NCBI GenBank assembly: GCA_029934755.1 | Contig: JAOZLQ010000155.1 | Coordinates: 1-5,426, forward strand | Direction: 5' to 3' | From: Desulfuromusa sp. | GTDB lineage: Bacteria; Desulfobacterota; Desulfuromonadia; Desulfuromonadales; Geopsychrobacteraceae | Length of the DNA: 5,426 bases | Part shown: positions 5,269-5,426 of the stretch, one piece after another | Layout of the letters: every line of letters begins with the position of its first letter | Position numbering within the stretch: position 1 is the stretch's first letter | The notes under the pieces: model-generated | Databases searched by the model: none | Seen by the model: only the letters and a program-made list of their open reading frames with translations | What the model was told of the DNA's origin: nothing | Position numbers and translations under genes: made by a program

Positions 5269-5426
5269 CTATCTTGTTCCCGTTTTTCTAATTAATTCTT
5301 CAGTAAAACTCATAATATAACCGTTAAGGTGAATCCTTATCACATGAATCTGCAGCGCAGAAGTCCCCCAGTTTTCTAAATATAAAAACATATTATCATC
5401 GCCCATACGGTTGCTCGATGATAGCG
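5269..5426 (-). CDS. Possible C-terminal end of an unrecognised convergent gene (partial)
   Basis: On the - strand a frame is open from the right window edge to TAG at 5271-5269 and encodes 51 residues. The peptide includes MFLYLENWGTSALQIHVIR and ends in SFTEELIRKTGTR. I do not recognise a family. In favour of a real gene: the operon terminator just downstream could serve both directions, and the end of the peptide looks protein-like. Against: an open run of this length is not rare by chance in AT-rich DNA, a + strand frame is also open across much of the same stretch, and several codons (AGA, AGG, ATA) are uncommon in the neighbouring genes. The true extent cannot be seen from this window. 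Confidence 0.28.
   Translation of the reverse strand, partial: LSSSNRMGDDNMFLYLENWGTSALQIHVIRIHLNGYIMSFTEELIRKTGTR
5394..5423. repeat. Inverted repeat at right edge
   Basis: TATCATCG (5394-5401) and CGATGATA (5416-5423) are perfect 8-bp inverted arms with a 14-nt loop. Read on the - strand, the hairpin is followed by ATATGTTTTT. This might be a weak terminator for a leftward transcript or an operator site, but stem GC content is low (3 of 8) and it lies at the window edge. Confidence 0.4.

Noticed and set aside
5344..5379. Short + strand ORF of 11 codons at ATG 5344
   Set aside because: It is very short, lacks a properly spaced ribosome binding site and has no recognisable leader-peptide pattern.

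Overview
The window looks like an ordinary chromosomal housekeeping region from a Gram-negative bacterium with moderate GC content. The layout (signal-recognition GTPase, then S16, a small KH protein, RimM, TrmD and L19), with a DUF3343 gene and a DciA/DUF721 gene just upstream, together with the protein sequences, resembles Desulfuromonadales/Geobacterales-type bacteria (former Deltaproteobacteria). That placement is inferred from gene order and protein style, not from a database search.

Left part (1-1080): the C-terminal part of a TrmN6-type N6-adenine methyltransferase (COG4123 family) runs in from the left edge on the + strand. It collides tail to tail with a DciA/DUF721 gene on the - strand, and their stop codons overlap within 4 bp. 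A candidate sigma70 promoter for dciA (TTGACA, 18 bp, TAAGGT on the - strand) lies in the 174-bp gap that separates it from the divergent DUF3343 gene.

Middle and right part (1081-5212): on the + strand come a small DUF3343 gene, a strong consensus-like promoter (TTGACA, 18 bp, TATATT), and then ffh, rpsP, khpA, rimM, trmD and rplS. The genes serve protein targeting (Ffh), ribosome structure (S16, L19), 30S maturation (RimM), RNA binding (KhpA) and tRNA m1G37 modification (TrmD). rimM and trmD overlap by ATGA. rpsP and rplS have near-perfect Shine-Dalgarno sequences, while ffh, rimM and trmD have weak ones. rplS also appears to have its own promoter directly after the trmD stop codon. A clear intrinsic terminator closes the cluster.

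Right edge (5213-5426): about 214 bp without a recognised gene. It contains two adjacent 10-bp perfect palindromes, an 8-bp-arm inverted repeat, and a 51-codon open frame on the - strand that runs off the right edge. That frame may be the end of an unrecognised convergent gene.

I found no mobile element, CRISPR array, RNA gene or evident novel system. The second-look items are mostly regulatory, plus the unresolved right edge.
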